Below, piece after piece: positions 6,392 to 7,986 of a stretch of 7,986 nucleotides of DNA. The notes under the pieces were generated by a model. That model was not told the DNA's origin. It saw nothing but the letters and a program-made list of their open reading frames with translations, and made no database searches. The DNA lies in contig JAABRC010000078.1 of NCBI GenBank assembly GCA_011391115.1, positions 1 through 7,986 of the forward strand, written 5' to 3'. The stretch is from Candidatus Egaibacter danicus (GTDB taxonomy: Bacteria; Pseudomonadota; Gammaproteobacteria; Burkholderiales; Burkholderiaceae). The position numbers and the translations under genes were made by a program. How positions within the stretch are numbered: position 1 is the first letter of the stretch; every line of letters starts with the position of its first letter.

Positions 6392-7093
6392 TCAGACGGC
6401 CACCCGCCAGACGGTCTTGCCGCCGCTGGCCTTGTCCAGCTGGGTCAGCACGTCGTCATGGGCGGCCACTTCGCTCTCATTGGCAACCAGCACAGTCAGG
6501 TCAAACCGGCTGAGATCCACGCGGCTGGCAGCACCCACCGTCTGTTCCTGGCTTCCCGCGTCCATCAGCAGGGCATCCTGCCCCCGGGTCATGTTGATGT
6601 ACACATCAGCCAGCAACTCGGCGTCCAGCAAGGCGCCATGCAGCGTGCGGCCGGAATTGTCCACACCAAGGCGGTCACACAAAGCGTCCAGTCCGTTGCG
6701 CTTGCCGGGGTACATCTCCTTGGCCATCACCAGCGTATCGGTCACGCTGGCTACAAATTGCCTGAAGTTGTCACGCCCCAACAGCGACAGCTCCTTGTTC
6801 AGAAACCCGACGTCAAAGGCGGCGTTGTGAATGATGATTTCTGCGCCGCTCAAATAGGCCAGCAATTCGTCAGCCACAGCGTCGAATTTGGGTTTGTCGC
6901 GCAGAAACTCGGTGGTGATGCCATGCACCTTCAGCGCCTCTTCATGGCTGTCGCGCCCCGGGTTCAGGTAGAAGTGAAGGTTATTGCCGGTGAGCTTGCG
7001 GTTGACCAGTTCAACACAGCCGATCTCGATGATGCGGTCGCCCTGATCAGGGTAGAGGCCGGTGGTTTCAGTATCGAGGAAGATCTGGCGCAT
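6392..7093 (-). CDS. dnaQ: DNA polymerase III epsilon subunit (3'-5' proofreading exonuclease)
   Basis: DnaQ removes misincorporated nucleotides as part of the Pol III core. From the ATG at 7093 it has 233 residues, close to the 243 of E. coli. The three exonuclease motifs are complete: FLDTETTG (5-12; D7, E9), HNAAFDVGF (89-97; D94), and HGALLDAELLADVY (152-165; H152, D157), giving the DEDDh set. The C-terminal stretch RFDLTVLVANESEVAAHDD (196-214), followed by GGKTVW, matches the part of E. coli epsilon that binds the polymerase subunit alpha. The start is uncertain: an in-frame TTG at 7102 adds three residues, overlaps the ferredoxin stop as TTGA and has AGAGA close upstream, while the ATG has only a distant Shine-Dalgarno sequence. 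I prefer the ATG because MRQIFLDTETTG matches the family. It lies five bases after fdx, so it is probably cotranscribed with it. Confidence 0.95.
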   Translation of the reverse strand: MRQIFLDTETTGLYPDQGDRIIEIGCVELVNRKLTGNNLHFYLNPGRDSHEEALKVHGITTEFLRDKPKFDAVADELLAYLSGAEIIIHNAAFDVGFLNKELSLLGRDNFRQFVASVTDTLVMAKEMYPGKRNGLDALCDRLGVDNSGRTLHGALLDAELLADVYINMTRGQDALLMDAGSQEQTVGAASRVDLSRFDLTVLVANESEVAAHDDVLTQLDKASGGKTVWRVAV

Positions 7094-7098
7094 GGCGG

Positions 7099-7437
7099 TC
7101 AATGATTCTCTTTGGCGTGGTTGATGGAGTATTTGGGGATTTCCACCGTCACATTCTGCTGCGCCAGAATGGCCTGGCAGCTCAGGCGCGAATTCGGCTC
7201 CAGACCCCAGGCCCGGTCCAGCAGGTCTTCTTCATTCTCATCCAGTTCGTTCAGCGATGCAAAACCTTCGCGCACGATCACGTGGCAGGTGGTGCAGGCG
7301 CAGCTCATGTCACAGGCGTGCTCGATGTTGATGTGGTTATCAAGCAGGGCTTCACAGATGGAGGTGCCCGCCGGCGCCGTGACTTCAGCACCTTGCGGGC
7401 AGTATTCAGGGTGCGGAAGGATCTTGATGATGGGCAT
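7099..7437 (-). CDS. fdx: ISC-type [2Fe-2S] ferredoxin
   Basis: This 112-residue adrenodoxin-type ferredoxin supplies electrons for iron-sulfur cluster assembly by the ISC system. The cluster ligands are C42, C48, C51 and C87 (ACDMSCACTTC at 41-51, then LSC at 85-87), with the extra C46; positions and spacing equal those of E. coli Fdx. The acidic helix LNELDENEEDLLDRAWGLE (62-80) is the usual partner-binding surface. The protein starts at the canonical MPIIKILPH. It follows hscA after 24 bases and runs into dnaQ, as expected for the end of an isc operon. Its Shine-Dalgarno sequence is weak. No iscX is present between fdx and dnaQ. Confidence 0.97.
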   Translation of the reverse strand: MPIIKILPHPEYCPQGAEVTAPAGTSICEALLDNHINIEHACDMSCACTTCHVIVREGFASLNELDENEEDLLDRAWGLEPNSRLSCQAILAQQNVTVEIPKYSINHAKENH

Positions 7438-7461
7438 GTTGGTGTTTCTGTCTGAAAAAGC

Positions 7462-7986
7462 TCAGACGGTTGCTATGTTTTTTCCGGCCAGCGCTTGCTG
7501 GATACCCTTGTTCATCCGCATCGCTGCAAAGCCTTCGGTGCCATTGGCCAGTGCTTTGGTGGCGGCTTCGACCACAGCAGCGTCGTCACTGGCACGTGCG
7601 TCGGTGAGGGCCAGGATCAGCGCCTCAATCCCCTTGCGCTCTGGCGGAGAAAGCAAGTCGCCATCGGCGTCCAGTGCACTGCGGGTTGCCAGCACCATGC
7701 GGTCAGCGTCCACCCGCGCTTCCACCAGCGCGCGGGCACGCATGTCGTCCTGAGCCGTGGCAAAACTTTCCTGCAGCATTCTGGCGATCTGCTCATCGCC
7801 CAGGCCATAAGATGGTTTGACGTCGATTCGGGCTTCCACACCACTCACCTGCTCCTTGGCCGTGACACTGAGCAGGCCATCAGCATCCACGGTGAAAGTG
7901 ACACGAATACGCGCAGCGCCAGCCGCCATCGGTGGGATGCCGCGCAGCTCAAACCGGGCCAGGCTACGGCAATCGACCACCAGGTC
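7462..7986 (-). CDS. hscA: Fe-S protein assembly chaperone HscA, C-terminal part (cut by window edge)
   Basis: HscA is the specialised Hsp70 that, with HscB, releases the cluster from the scaffold IscU. The reading frame is open to the right edge, giving 174 residues of a protein that usually has about 620. What is visible is the end of the substrate-binding beta domain ([19 protein letters not shown], then [19 protein letters not shown]), followed by the helical lid up to the last residues [22 protein letters not shown] and the immediately following fdx set it apart from DnaK. The ATPase domain lies outside the window. A GTG at 7980 is an internal valine codon, not a start. In related bacteria the upstream neighbours would be hscB and the isc genes. 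Confidence 0.95.
   Translation of the reverse strand, partial: DLVVDCRSLARFELRGIPPMAAGAARIRVTFTVDADGLLSVTAKEQVSGVEARIDVKPSYGLGDEQIARMLQESFATAQDDMRARALVEARVDADRMVLATRSALDADGDLLSPPERKGIEALILALTDARASDDAAVVEAATKALANGTEGFAAMRMNKGIQQALAGKNIATV

Noticed and set aside
6323..7105. Plus-strand open frame (260 codons) over tRNA-Val and dnaQ
   Set aside because: It runs through the tRNA and opposite all the dnaQ motifs, so it is a shadow frame.

Overview
The window looks like chromosomal DNA of a betaproteobacterium, most likely Burkholderiales and probably the Comamonadaceae. This rests on moderately high GC, on an ISC gene order running hscA-fdx into dnaQ and a tRNA-Val, and on short AGCTATT/AATAGCTG repeats of a kind I associate with that family. 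The assignment comes from gene content and remembered family traits, not from a search.

Layout, left to right. At 1-255 (minus) is the 5' part of rpiA (ribose-5-phosphate isomerase A), cut by the window edge. It is divergent from pyrD (317-1420, plus), the quinone-dependent dihydroorotate dehydrogenase of pyrimidine synthesis. pyrD converges on a four-gene minus-strand block, listed here in transcription order: a small secreted Cache-domain protein (6081-5614), an L-2-hydroxyglutarate-oxidase-like FAD enzyme (5592-4459), a secreted cupredoxin-type copper protein (4431-3832), and a membrane sensor with HAMP, GGDEF and EAL domains (3835-1463). The gaps are 21 and 27 bases, then a 4-base ATGA overlap, so this is very likely one operon. 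It would combine periplasmic sensing or redox chemistry with synthesis and breakdown of c-di-GMP.

Upstream of this block, and on the same strand, are a strong Rho-independent terminator (6228-6265), tRNA-Val(CAC) (6279-6353), dnaQ (proofreading epsilon subunit of DNA polymerase III), fdx (ISC [2Fe-2S] ferredoxin) and the 3' part of hscA (ISC chaperone), which runs off the right edge. HscA and Fdx work together in iron-sulfur cluster assembly; dnaQ and the tRNA sit behind them as passengers on what may be the same transcript.

Most of the window is housekeeping sequence. The points worth a second look are the putative Cache / FAD oxidase / cupredoxin / c-di-GMP operon, and a short dispersed repeat present twice. 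One repeat copy lies between the converging ends of pyrD and the GGDEF-EAL gene; the other is read in frame inside the FAD enzyme. I see no mobile element, CRISPR array, phage gene or clearly new defence system. Every stretch without a gene is shorter than 310 bases; the longest (6082-6391) holds a tRNA, a terminator and weak promoter candidates.
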